Positions 54,346 through 63,400 of a stretch of 64,000 bases of DNA are shown one piece after another (position 1 is the first letter of the stretch; each line of letters opens with the position of its first letter). Source of the stretch: Pseudodesulfovibrio senegalensis (GTDB taxonomy: Bacteria > Desulfobacterota > Desulfovibrionia > Desulfovibrionales > Desulfovibrionaceae); NCBI RefSeq assembly GCF_008830225.1, contig NZ_WAIE01000009.1, positions 1 through 64,000 of the forward strand. The letters are read 5' to 3'. Below the pieces are notes generated by a model, which had not been told where the DNA came from, made no database searches, and worked only from the letters and a program-made list of their open reading frames with translations. The position numbers and the translations under genes are program-made.

Positions 54346-55560
54346 CTAGAGGGTCGTGTCGCGCATGGTCGTCAGCAGTGAGACGATGCGGTGATCGTAT
54401 GTGTGTTCGGCCAGTACCCGCCTGCGTCCTGCTTCGGCAATGCGCTTGCGTTCGTCCGGCTCGGCCATGAACCGTTCCACCATGTCCGGGATTTCGTCCA
54501 TGGTGTTGTATACGGCCATTTCACGGCCCGGCTCGAACAGGGTTTCGATCTGGTCGCGGTGGTCCGTGAGCAAAAACGCGCCGCAGCAGGGCACATCGAA
54601 CACGCGCTGGTTGCACGCGCCTTTCATCTGCTTGCTGGTGCAGTTGAAATTGATGTCGCTGGCCAGATAGAAGTCCGGCAGGTCGTCGTAATAGTTCAGC
54701 TCGGCGTGGTACCGCCAGCCCTCTATGCGGCCGAGAATGTCGTTCCAGCCGTCGTCGCCCACGATGAGCGGCTCGAAGGGCATGATGCGCAGCAGGCAGT
54801 CGCGCCGGTACAGGCAGGTGGCCAGCCATGTGAGGTAGGTCTCGAAGGCCAGTGCCCGTTCGCGCGGCTGGCGGCTCATTTCCGTGACAATGTCCGGCCA
54901 TTCGCGCTGCAGGTATTCGCGTACCGTGCGTTCCGGCGCTTCCATGAATCCTTCGGCCATTTCAAAGCCGGACTCCATCATGGCAAAGGTGGGCCGGGCC
55001 GCGGCAAAGCGCATTTCAGTCTTGGTTTTCATGGAGTTGCCCACGAATGAAATGGCCGCTCGCCATTCTTGCGGCACATCCTTTCCTTCCGGGGTGAAGC
55101 GGTGCGGGTCCGCGCCCAGCGGCAGGTGAAAAACCGATTCGTACCCGTCCGCCTTCAGGCTTTCCACGGTGTCCGCGTCCCAGGTGAACAGCACCGAACG
55201 TCCGGTGTTCACATTGCTGTACAGGTCGAGGATCAGGTGTGGATTGTCCACGAACCAGCTGGCCAGCGGCACGTTCATCTGGTCGAGGATTGACATGAGC
55301 ACGCCTTCGCGGTCCACGCCAAGATGGTTCACGGTAAGCACGAAGTCCGGCTTGAAATCGCTCAGGGTTTCGGTCATGAGCCGTACGAATTCGTTCAGGT
55401 CCATTTCCCTTGCCGCAAGGTCCAGCAGCCGGTGTTCCACGCCGAGTCGCTTGAGCGCCGCTTCGATTTCACCCATGATGAAATACTGGCTGGTCAGCAG
55501 CAACACGCGGGGTTTTGTGCCCGAAAGCTCCGGAATCCGGGGAGAGTCTGTCTGTTTCAT
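54346..55560 (-). CDS. CgeB/DUF3880-type glycosyltransferase-like protein
   Basis: The 404-residue protein has an N-terminal domain with VLLLTSQYFIMGEIEAAL and SWFVDNPHLILDLY, as in DUF3880/CgeB proteins. The C-terminal GT-B donor domain has YLASDINFNCTSKQMKGACN, QRVFDVPCCGAFLLTDHRDQ, and a terminal helix with ERKRIAEAGRRRVLAEHTYDHR. These are GT4/GT1-type features, and CgeB-like proteins are found in spore coat and flagellin maturation clusters. The start at 55560 is chosen from the conserved beginning. It is followed by the GT9 gene. Confidence 0.83.
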   Translation of the reverse strand: MKQTDSPRIPELSGTKPRVLLLTSQYFIMGEIEAALKRLGVEHRLLDLAAREMDLNEFVRLMTETLSDFKPDFVLTVNHLGVDREGVLMSILDQMNVPLASWFVDNPHLILDLYSNVNTGRSVLFTWDADTVESLKADGYESVFHLPLGADPHRFTPEGKDVPQEWRAAISFVGNSMKTKTEMRFAAARPTFAMMESGFEMAEGFMEAPERTVREYLQREWPDIVTEMSRQPRERALAFETYLTWLATCLYRRDCLLRIMPFEPLIVGDDGWNDILGRIEGWRYHAELNYYDDLPDFYLASDINFNCTSKQMKGACNQRVFDVPCCGAFLLTDHRDQIETLFEPGREMAVYNTMDEIPDMVERFMAEPDERKRIAEAGRRRVLAEHTYDHRIVSLLTTMRDTTL

Positions 55561-55664
55561 GACATCAATATCTACCCTTGGTATGGGCTGATGTCCATAC
55601 CGGGCGCACACGGGGCGGGGAAGGGCTCAAGCGGAACCCGCCTGCCCTCAAAACCCCACAAAAC

Positions 55665-55708
55665 GAGAAGGCCCCCGAGGGACCGTCCCTGGGAGCCTGT
55701 GGATTCTC
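55665..55708 (-). promoter_or_regulatory. Leader hairpin between the sigma-54-like promoter and the glycosyltransferase genes
   Basis: On the minus strand GAGAA at one end pairs with TTCTC at the other, enclosing a GGC-CCC-GGGAC stem. The sequence after it begins GTTTTG. This resembles an attenuator or the end of a short leader RNA; transcription from the upstream promoter would make it first. Confidence 0.4.
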
Positions 55709-55738
55709 GCTACAAAAGAAGAAGGATACTTTCCATAT

Positions 55739-55754
55739 AGCATTGACCGTGCCA
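55739..55754 (-). promoter_or_regulatory. Sigma-54-like promoter of the glycosyltransferase pair
   Basis: The minus strand reads TGGCACG-GTCA-ATGCT, a near-perfect sigma-54 site (TGGCACG-N4-TTGCW) with GG and GC correctly spaced. Transcription would begin near 55728, leaving a leader of about 170 bases before the CgeB-like gene. Confidence 0.65.
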
Positions 55755-55832
55755 AAGTTTGGATCACTGTAAAATTAATAAACAAAGATAATAATTACAG
55801 GTGATTGCGCTGTCTGAATATTGTTCCCTCTG

Positions 55833-55861
55833 TTGGCTCAACGCCCGATGCCGGGTATAAT
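55833..55861 (+). promoter_or_regulatory. Sigma-70-like promoter pointing antisense into the HD-GYP gene
   Basis: TTGGCT (55833-55838) and a perfect TATAAT (55856-55861) are 17 bases apart on the + strand. No + gene lies downstream; transcription would run across the end of the minus-strand HD-GYP gene. Confidence 0.4.
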
Positions 55862-55920
55862 TTTTTTAACATCGTGCCGGTGTCGCCGGTGCCGGGCCAA
55901 ATTTCTGTACCCGTTTCGGG

Positions 55921-57195
55921 TCAGCACATGAGCTTGGCCACGTCGATGTTGTGGTCGCGGGCGTTGACGATGTCCGAGATGAGCAGGGCCTTGCGGTTGG
56001 AGGCCGGGTTGGCCAGGTTCACCAGCCGGAACGGGCGCGGGCGCATGCGGTAGTCATAGACGATCTTGACCGTGGGGCGCAGGGGCGCGTTCGGGTTGTG
56101 GTCCATGACGATGGCGAATTCGCCGTCCGAGAGCCGCACAAAGCTGCCCACAGGATAGATGCCGAGGCTCTTGATGAAATGTTCCACGATATTGGGATGA
56201 AAGTCCGAAAGCCGCCACTGGTACATCATGCCCAGCACCTTGCCCGGGGGCAGGGGGGCCTTGTAGACCCGTTTGCTGGTCAGGGCGTCGTACACGTCCA
56301 CCACGCCCACGATGCGCGAGATCAGGCTGATGCCTTCCCCCTTCAGTTTTTGCGGATAGCCGTTGCCGTCGAACCGTTCATGGTGCTCCAGCGCGGCGCG
56401 CGCCACCAGTGGCGGCATGTCCGGCTGTTTGCTCAGGATGTCGAAGCCTTCGCGCGGATGCGTGCGCATGACGTCCATTTCCCGGTCCGAAAGCTTGCCC
56501 GGCTTGTTCAGGATCGATTCGGGGATGACGGCCTTGCCCACGTCGTGGAACATGCCCGCCATGCCCAGAAGCCTGAGCTTGTCGCGGTCCAGCCCGATGT
56601 GCTTGCCCAGAATGATGGACAGCACGGCCACGTTGATGCTGTGGGTGTAGGTGTATTCGTCGTAGTTGCGCAGTTTGCAGAGAGCGGATGCGGCGGATTC
56701 GTTGCGGAAAACCGAATCGATGAAGCCGTCCACCACCGGTTCGGAGGCCCTGTGGTCAAAGGCGCGCCCGGACCGGACGTCATCCAGAAAGCCGCGCGCA
56801 TAGTCCACTGCCTGACCGTAAATCTTGTCTGCGCGGACGATCTCCTCTTCCAGGGGCACCCGTTCCTTGTCGGAAACTGACAGTTTCCGGGTACGGGGTT
56901 CGGGCACTCCGGCCTGGAGGTACTCATCCTTTTCCGCGGCACGCTGTTCACGCATCTGGGTGCGGAGTCTCGCCATTTCCTCGGAGCGGTGGCGCGCTTC
57001 ACGCTCCCGTTCGCGTGCGGCCTCGGCCCGGATATCACGGGAAAGCTGTGCCTCGTCAAGATGTGCCTTGCGGTCGCCTTTTCGGTCATCAAGGGCGTCC
57101 ACGGCGAGCTTGGCCCGCCGCCTTTGCTCAAAGCGCTCTCGTGCTTCCTGTTCCAGTTGTTGCCGGGACGATGTATCCCGATCCTGATGGCTCAT
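55921..57195 (-). CDS. HD-GYP domain cyclic-di-GMP phosphodiesterase
   Basis: The 424-residue protein degrades c-di-GMP in most members of its family. The first 110 residues are highly charged and helical (EREREARHRSEEMARL), possibly a coiled coil. The HD-GYP domain (about 180-330) has the metal site FHDVGKAVIPESILNKPGKL and HHERFDGNGYPQKLKGEGI; the HD and GYP residues are intact. The C-terminal part is of the DUF3391-less type. The start at 57195 follows a purine-rich run. It is downstream of the HAD gene. Confidence 0.92.
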   Translation of the reverse strand: MSHQDRDTSSRQQLEQEARERFEQRRRAKLAVDALDDRKGDRKAHLDEAQLSRDIRAEAAREREREARHRSEEMARLRTQMREQRAAEKDEYLQAGVPEPRTRKLSVSDKERVPLEEEIVRADKIYGQAVDYARGFLDDVRSGRAFDHRASEPVVDGFIDSVFRNESAASALCKLRNYDEYTYTHSINVAVLSIILGKHIGLDRDKLRLLGMAGMFHDVGKAVIPESILNKPGKLSDREMDVMRTHPREGFDILSKQPDMPPLVARAALEHHERFDGNGYPQKLKGEGISLISRIVGVVDVYDALTSKRVYKAPLPPGKVLGMMYQWRLSDFHPNIVEHFIKSLGIYPVGSFVRLSDGEFAIVMDHNPNAPLRPTVKIVYDYRMRPRPFRLVNLANPASNRKALLISDIVNARDHNIDVAKLMC

Positions 57196-57320
57196 GTCTG
57201 TCCCCCACCCTTTGAGTATTCCGCTCCCCTTGCAACGGAAAACCGGCCCGCCCCCCTCAAGCCCGGCCGAAATGGCAGGATACATAATATTTATACCGGA
57301 AAGCAATGGTTCTCATGCTG

Positions 57321-57992
57321 TCAGATATGTTTTTTGTCACAGAGCATGTCCACCAGCGCGCGTACGTCGTCGGCCACGAACAAAGCCCCGGCATCGCGGA
57401 ATCCGGCTTTGTCCGCATGTCCTGTGGTTACGCCCGCTCCGGCGGCACCTGCGCGGACCCCGGTCTGCACGTCCATGGGGTGGTCGCCCACCATGAGCGT
57501 ATGTTCCGGAGCTACGCCCACGATCTCCAGAGCCTGATGCAGATGGTCGGGGTGGGGTTTGACCTTGCGGGCCTCGTCGCGGGGAATGAAGACCTGCACA
57601 TGGTCGAGGATGTCGGGAAAGACCGTTGTCACCGCCGGGGTTATGTTGCGCGAGATCACGCCCACGGCCACGTCTTGGTCCCGCAGCCGTCCCAGAACGG
57701 GCCGCGTGTACGCGAACAGTTCGCCCTGTTTGGCGGCGCGGATTTCCATGTCCGTGATGGTCAGGCGCGCCCGGCAGTGAAATTCGAGGGCCTCGTCATG
57801 GTCGCGGTATTCCCGAATCTGTTGCGTGAGTTCTTCCACCAGCTCCAGAACGGGCTGGCCGTTCACAACGGGTCGCTCGGGCAGGAATCCCTCGGCTAGG
57901 GCCGAGACCTTGCGGCGCATGAGGTCGAAATCCAGCGGCACGCGGGCCAGTGTTCCGTCAAAGTCGAAGATCAGGGCGCGAAATCGTTTCAT
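57321..57992 (-). CDS. HAD-superfamily phosphatase
   Basis: The 223-residue protein has the HAD motifs FDFDGTLARVP (nucleophile Asp), VGVISRNIT (motif II), and VKPHPDHLHQALE followed by MVGDHPMDVQTGVRAG (motifs III and IV). It resembles phosphoglycolate phosphatase-type members, but the cap region is small and the substrate is unknown. The start at 57992 is chosen because the conserved motif follows at once; a much longer frame upstream is a shadow. It is divergent from the deacetylase-like gene and upstream of the HD-GYP gene on the same strand. Confidence 0.88.
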   Translation of the reverse strand: MKRFRALIFDFDGTLARVPLDFDLMRRKVSALAEGFLPERPVVNGQPVLELVEELTQQIREYRDHDEALEFHCRARLTITDMEIRAAKQGELFAYTRPVLGRLRDQDVAVGVISRNITPAVTTVFPDILDHVQVFIPRDEARKVKPHPDHLHQALEIVGVAPEHTLMVGDHPMDVQTGVRAGAAGAGVTTGHADKAGFRDAGALFVADDVRALVDMLCDKKHI

Positions 57993-58088
57993 GGACCAAG
58001 CCCTACCCCGCAAACCGGGCGCAGGCAAGCCGCGCACGGACTGCGATGTTGCATGGCGGACCGGGCCCATGTGTGCTACATGCCCGCC

Positions 58089-58865
58089 ATGATCGTCAAA
58101 AATCTTGTTTCCTCCCTGTGGCAGGCCGTTCCGGCCGATGTGGAACACCGTCTGGCCGCTGTGCTGGACGCTGCCCCCGGGCAGTGCCGGGTGTTTTTCC
58201 GCGCGGATGACGTGGCCGTGCCCGGCAGGGCCATGGCCCGCATGCTTGAGGTGTTCACGGCCAACAGGGTTCCGCTGTGCATGGCCGTTGTTCCGGCATG
58301 GCTCAACGCTTCGCGCTGGCACGAGTTGCGCGCCAAGGCCGGGGAGTCCTCGCAATGGTGCTGGCACCAGCACGGCTGGCGGCATCACAACCACCAGACA
58401 ATGGGCAAAAAGGGCGAATTCGGGAACGAGCGCGACGCACAGGCCAAGCAGGCGGACATCGAGCGCGGCCGCGACAAGCTGGCCGGGCTCATGGGCCGGG
58501 ATTTCCAGCCGTTCTTTACGCCGCCATGGAACAGGTTCGACAGGGAAACCGGGGAGATACTGGCGCGAACCGGATTTCGTGCCGTGTCCCGTTCCGCGGG
58601 CGAGGGCAAAAAGGTGCCGCTGCCGCCCGGCTTGCCGGACCTGTTCATCAATACGGACCTGCACACCAGGAACGAATCGACCCCGGCCGAGGGGTGGGAT
58701 GCGCTGTTTGCGGAATTCAAGGATGCGTTGGCGACAGGCCATTGCGGGGTCATGCTGCACCACCAGCGCACCAATGGGGCAGCCTTTGACTTTCTGGATC
58801 TGCTGTTGCGCGCGGTTCGGAGCCATCCGAACACCGAGGCCGTGACGTTTGACGATTTGCTTTGA
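58089..58865 (+). CDS. Polysaccharide deacetylase-family-like protein
   Basis: The 258-residue protein has the NodB-like barrel elements: FRADDVAVPGRAMARMLEV with the Asp pair, MAVVPAW, a histidine-rich segment WCWHQHGWRHHNHQ, and PFFTPPWNRF. The residues fit the metal-binding motifs of the family, so it may deacetylate a wall or exported polysaccharide. There is no signal peptide, so a cytoplasmic substrate is possible. Starts at 58053, 58080 and 58089 are all without a good ribosome binding site; I prefer 58089. Confidence 0.75.
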   Translation: MIVKNLVSSLWQAVPADVEHRLAAVLDAAPGQCRVFFRADDVAVPGRAMARMLEVFTANRVPLCMAVVPAWLNASRWHELRAKAGESSQWCWHQHGWRHHNHQTMGKKGEFGNERDAQAKQADIERGRDKLAGLMGRDFQPFFTPPWNRFDRETGEILARTGFRAVSRSAGEGKKVPLPPGLPDLFINTDLHTRNESTPAEGWDALFAEFKDALATGHCGVMLHHQRTNGAAFDFLDLLLRAVRSHPNTEAVTFDDLL

Positions 58866-58959
58866 GCCTGTTTCGAGCAAGCCCCAATGCGCGGAATCTG
58901 TCGAAAAAACAAAATCACCGTCTTGTATTCGCCACGCGGCCTGCGTATAGATTGTGAAT

Positions 58960-59658
58960 ATGAGTAAAAAATTGTCAGGACTGCGTTCAGGGCCGTCGAG
59001 GGGCGGCATACAGCGCGCCATTTCCCTGCCATGGGCCAAGTCCGTGGAGATCAGCTACAAAAGCCTGCGCGTGCGGCTGTTCCGTTCCATGATCACGGTC
59101 AGTTCGCTGGTGCTTGCCGTGTCGTTTCTTGCCTTTGTGCTGATAAATCTGGATGTGGCCTCGGGCATCCTGCGCCACGGAGGCGAAGACGCTGCAGCCA
59201 TGCTGACCCGTGCGGGGTACGATGTGGACGCGGCCACGCACAGCGTGGCCATGACCGCCAAGGAGCGTTGGATCGTCATCCTTTCCCTGCTGGTGTGCAC
59301 CGTGGGCATTGTCAATGCTCAGCTCATGTCCGTGACCGAACGTTTTTCCGAGATCGGGGTCATGAAGTGCCTGGGCGCGCTGGATTCCATGATCCTGCGC
59401 ATCTTCATGCTGGAAGCGGCCATGCAGGGGTTGCTGGGCGCGGGCGCGGGCGCGTTGTTCGGATTCCTTTTTTCCCTGTTGGCCGGATTGGCCCGGTTCG
59501 GAACGTTGGCCGTGGCGCATTTGCCGTGGGCTTCGGCTTTGGGCTCCATGGGCATCGCCGTACTGGCGGGCTGCGGCCTGAGCCTGCTGGGGGTTTTGTA
59601 CCCGGCCCTGCTTGCGGCGCGCATGCGACCCATCAAGGCATTGCGCGCGGAACACTGA
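58960..59658 (+). CDS. Short FtsX-type ABC permease
   Basis: The 232-residue protein has the last half of an FtsX/MacB permease: a first membrane segment (MITVSSLVLAVSFLAFVLI), a short loop, then SVTERFSEIGVMKCLGALDS, which contacts the ATPase, and two further segments (GLLGAGAGALFGFLFSLLAG; MGIAVLAGCGLSLLGVLYP). It has almost no periplasmic domain. It is directly followed by an ATPase gene and a very long second permease, so the three probably form one complex. Confidence 0.88.
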   Translation: MSKKLSGLRSGPSRGGIQRAISLPWAKSVEISYKSLRVRLFRSMITVSSLVLAVSFLAFVLINLDVASGILRHGGEDAAAMLTRAGYDVDAATHSVAMTAKERWIVILSLLVCTVGIVNAQLMSVTERFSEIGVMKCLGALDSMILRIFMLEAAMQGLLGAGAGALFGFLFSLLAGLARFGTLAVAHLPWASALGSMGIAVLAGCGLSLLGVLYPALLAARMRPIKALRAEH

Positions 59659-59667
59659 GGAGATGCA

Positions 59668-60468
59668 ATGACTGAAGACCGCCATACCATCGTGCGCGTC
59701 ATCGGCGTGACAAAGGACTTTGCCCTGGGCAAGCAGACCGTGCACGTGCTCAAGGGCGTGGACCTCGAGGTATATGCCGGGGAATACATATCCATAATGG
59801 GACCCTCCGGGTCGGGAAAATCCACGCTTTTCAACATGATCGGCGGACTGGACAAGCCCACGGACGGCAAGGTCTTCATCGACGAGGTGGATATATCGCA
59901 GCTGGACGCCTATGAGCTGGCGTGGCTGCGCAACCGCAAGATCGGCTACATATTTCAGACCTTCAACCTCATTCCGGTCATGACCGCGCTGGAGAACGTG
60001 ACCCTGCCCATGACCTTTGCGGGCATGAACGGCGACGACGCCATGGAAAAAGGCATCGAACTGCTCAAGCTCGTGGGGCTGGGCGAACGCTTCCAGCACA
60101 AGCCGCTGGAGCTTTCGGGCGGCCAGCAGCAGCGCGTTGCCATTGCACGCTCGCTGGCCAACGACCCGGCCATCATCCTTGCGGACGAACCCACCGGCAA
60201 CCTCGACCTTTCCACGGGCGAAGAGATCATTGATTTGTGCCGCATGCTTTCCGAGGAACGCGGCGTGACCATCATCTCCGCCACCCACGACTACAAGATG
60301 CTCAATGTTTCGGACCGCGTGGTCTGGATACGCGACGGCATGATCGACAAGATACAGCACCGCGAGGATCTGAACATCAGCATCGGCGGCATCGGTGGGC
60401 CGGACAATGGCCATGCGCCCGGGCAAGGTGCGACCGAAGAAAAGAAATCCGGAGGAGAAGCCTCCTGA
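59668..60468 (+). CDS. MacB/LolD-type ABC transporter ATPase
   Basis: The 266-residue ATPase has Walker [11 protein letters not shown]-loop YIFQTFNLIPVM, signature LSGGQQQRV, and Walker B ILADEPTGNLD, all in the form used by MacB, LolD and FtsE-type systems. Systems of this kind work mechanically on the periplasmic side rather than moving a substrate through the membrane. The C-terminal tail of about 35 residues (GGIGGPDNGHAPG) is low-complexity and unusual. Its stop overlaps the start of the long permease gene. Confidence 0.93.
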   Translation: MTEDRHTIVRVIGVTKDFALGKQTVHVLKGVDLEVYAGEYISIMGPSGSGKSTLFNMIGGLDKPTDGKVFIDEVDISQLDAYELAWLRNRKIGYIFQTFNLIPVMTALENVTLPMTFAGMNGDDAMEKGIELLKLVGLGERFQHKPLELSGGQQQRVAIARSLANDPAIILADEPTGNLDLSTGEEIIDLCRMLSEERGVTIISATHDYKMLNVSDRVVWIRDGMIDKIQHREDLNISIGGIGGPDNGHAPGQGATEEKKSGGEAS

Positions 60469-63400
60469 TGCGCACTACCGCAAACGCATTCCTCTTTTTG
60501 TTGCTGGTTGTCGCGTGCATGCCGCACGCGGCACAGGCCGCATGGCACGGGGAAGCGTTTGTGCGCGCCATGGCCGCGCTGGAGGACCGCAGCCCGGGCA
60601 TGCCCGGTGCGTCTGCGGCCGCGGACATGGTGGAACGCCAGTGGCGTTTGGATTTCAAGTCCCTGAACCCCACACTGGGCCGCCAGACATTTCGCGTTCC
60701 CACCATCCGCCAGCTTGGCGCCACCCTGACCCTGAACAACGGTGCCACCGTGAAGCTCAGGCAGCTGCGCAACAACGTGCTTTCGCCCGGGGCCGTGACC
60801 CCGCCGGGCATCAGCGGCAACCTGATCTACGCGGCCAAGGGGCGGCTTGCTGATTTCAACGGCATGGACCCGCAGGGCGCGGTGGTCATGCTGGACATGG
60901 ATTCTGGCAGGAACTGGGGCAACGCGGCCCTGCTTGGTGCGCGTGCACTGATTTTCATCGGTTCGGGCAACGACCCCACGCCCAAGGCACTGTTCGAGAA
61001 CAAGGTGGAGCTGACCCCGGTGGACCTGCCCATGTTCTGGATGTCCGAAACCGAGGCCGAGGCGCGGTTCAGAGGGCGTCTCACGCCCGGCGCGCCTTCC
61101 TGGCTGGACAGGGTGTTGCTGACATCCAAGGCCCGTTGGGAACAGGCCCGCGTCCAGAACGTGTATTGCATGATTCCCGGCACAGACCCGAAACGCTCCG
61201 AACAGGTCCTGATTCTGGAAGCGCCCTATGACTCCACGGCCTATGTGAATGGCCACGCTCCCGGTGCGGACGAAGCATCGTCCATGGCCACGCTCATGGA
61301 GATCGCCCGGGACCTGAGGAAGAATCCCCCCGCACGGAGCGTACTGCTGCTGGGCACGGGAGCCCATTCGCAGGCGCAGGCGGGCATGCGGGAATTCACG
61401 GCCGCACTGGTGACCGAGAACAGCGAGCTGGCCGAGCAGGTCGCCGGGCTGGAGAAGCGGCTGGAGCGCACCGCACGCGTGCGCCAACTGCTGGATCGCC
61501 CTGAACCGCTGGCAATCGAAGGGCTTGCCCCGGACGAGGTGGACATGCTGCGCGAGGCTTTTCGCGTGGCCACCCGCAACGCTCAGGACCTTTTGACCAA
61601 CGACCTCATGCGCATGCGCATGCTGGCCCGGGGCAAGGGCTTGCAAAAGGACGTGGCACCGCAGGACGGCAAGACGTTCGACATCAAGCGGCGCATCAAG
61701 CGGGTGGCGGCCCGCAGGCTCAAGCTCAAGCGGCTGTATTGGGTGCAGTCTTCGCGCACGGACGTGGGGCCGGACCCGGAAGAGGCCGAAATTCTGTTGC
61801 GTTATCTGGAACCGGCCCGGCACTGGCAGGGCCGGGTGCACAGGGATCTGGCCGCGCGGCTGGAATCCGCCCAGTCCGCCCTGCGGCTCAAGGAGGTTCT
61901 GGGAGAAAGGCGTATTGCCGCGCACATGTCCCTGTATCTTTCCAGTCACGGCAAGGGCGTGGGCGGTTTTGACAAGGGCTGGCTCTACGACCTCAAGCCC
62001 GAGGTGAACCGCACCCGTTTTTTCAGCCCGGTTCATGATCTCTTTCAGGATGCGGCAGCCACATTACCGAAAAAGCTCAAACCGCTGTACCACGGCACGC
62101 TGCGGCCCAGCCGCTTGCGCACGTGGGAAAGCTATCTGCCGGACACCCCGGAGATGGGCGGCGAGCCCATGGCCCTGGCCGGGTTCCCCGGATTCACGCT
62201 GGCCACGGTGCACGACGTGCGCCCCGCATGGAAAACACCCTATGACCAGCCGGACCGCGTGGACTTCGGCTACCTGCGGCAACAGGCGCAGGTGGTGCGC
62301 ACGCTGGCGCGCGCGCTGGTCGACAAGCCGCTGGCGGACGCGGGCAAACGGGCCAAGGACCGTTTCGTGGTGCTGGGCGGCAGGGCCAACCTGATGCGCA
62401 AGGGCGAGATTTTTCCGGACAAGCCCGGAACGGACATGGTGGTGCTCTGCTACCAGTGGGCCACGCGCACCTACGGCATGGTGGATACGGACGGACGTTT
62501 TCGCATTCCGGGCCTGGCCAGCAAGAAGGTCAGTTATCACAAGGCTGTGCTCGAAGGGCTGCGGTTTGATCAGGACACCGGACTGGCCCAATGGGCCGTG
62601 GACAAGCCCAAGACCGGCAAGGACGCCTATCGCGTCAAGCTCAAGCGCAACCGTATGGAGACCGACCTGACCCTGTTCACCTGCACGCAGACAACGGTCT
62701 TCAACATGTTCGATTCGCGCACATTCAAATATCTGTACCGGCCCAAGCTCATCGACGCGCGCACCGAGGCTCCGCCCGTGAGCTATTGGTACAGCCGTCT
62801 GGATACGCGTCAGTCCACCATGGGCACCCTGTTTCTTGAACCGGACGTACCCATCAAGCTGACCCTTTCGGACACGGTGCTGGACAAGAAGGAACTGCTG
62901 CTGAACGCAGACCCCGAACATCCGCAGGGCGTGGGCTATCTGGCGCGCAGCTGGCCCACCATCCCCATGACCGAATACCGGGCCGCCAACGACATGTGGA
63001 ATCTTGTCACCCCGAGGGTGCGCAACCTCGAGACAAAGGGCATCGTCAATCAGCGGGTGCGTGACCTGACCCGGAAAGGCCGGGAAGAGCTGGAACAGGC
63101 CCGCGAATATCGCGGCGAGCTGCGGTGGGATGCCTTTATGGAAGCCTCGCGTTCGTCGCTGGCCAAGGCCACGCGCGTATACAACGAGGTGGATTCCATC
63201 CAGAAGGATGTGCTGGTGGGTGTGCTGTTCTACGTGGCCCTGTTCATGCCCTTTGCCTACTGCATGGAGCGGCTGCTGTTCGGATTCGCGGACATCAAGA
63301 AACGCATCGGCGCGTTTCTCGGGTTGCTGACTGCCATCATCGGTGCGGTCTATCTGGTGCATCCGGCGTTCGAGCTTACCTACAGCCCCATGGTGGTCAT

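Noticed and set aside
57321-59039. 572-codon version of the HAD gene
   Set aside because: The frame stays open across the divergent deacetylase gene, but HAD homology begins only at 57992.
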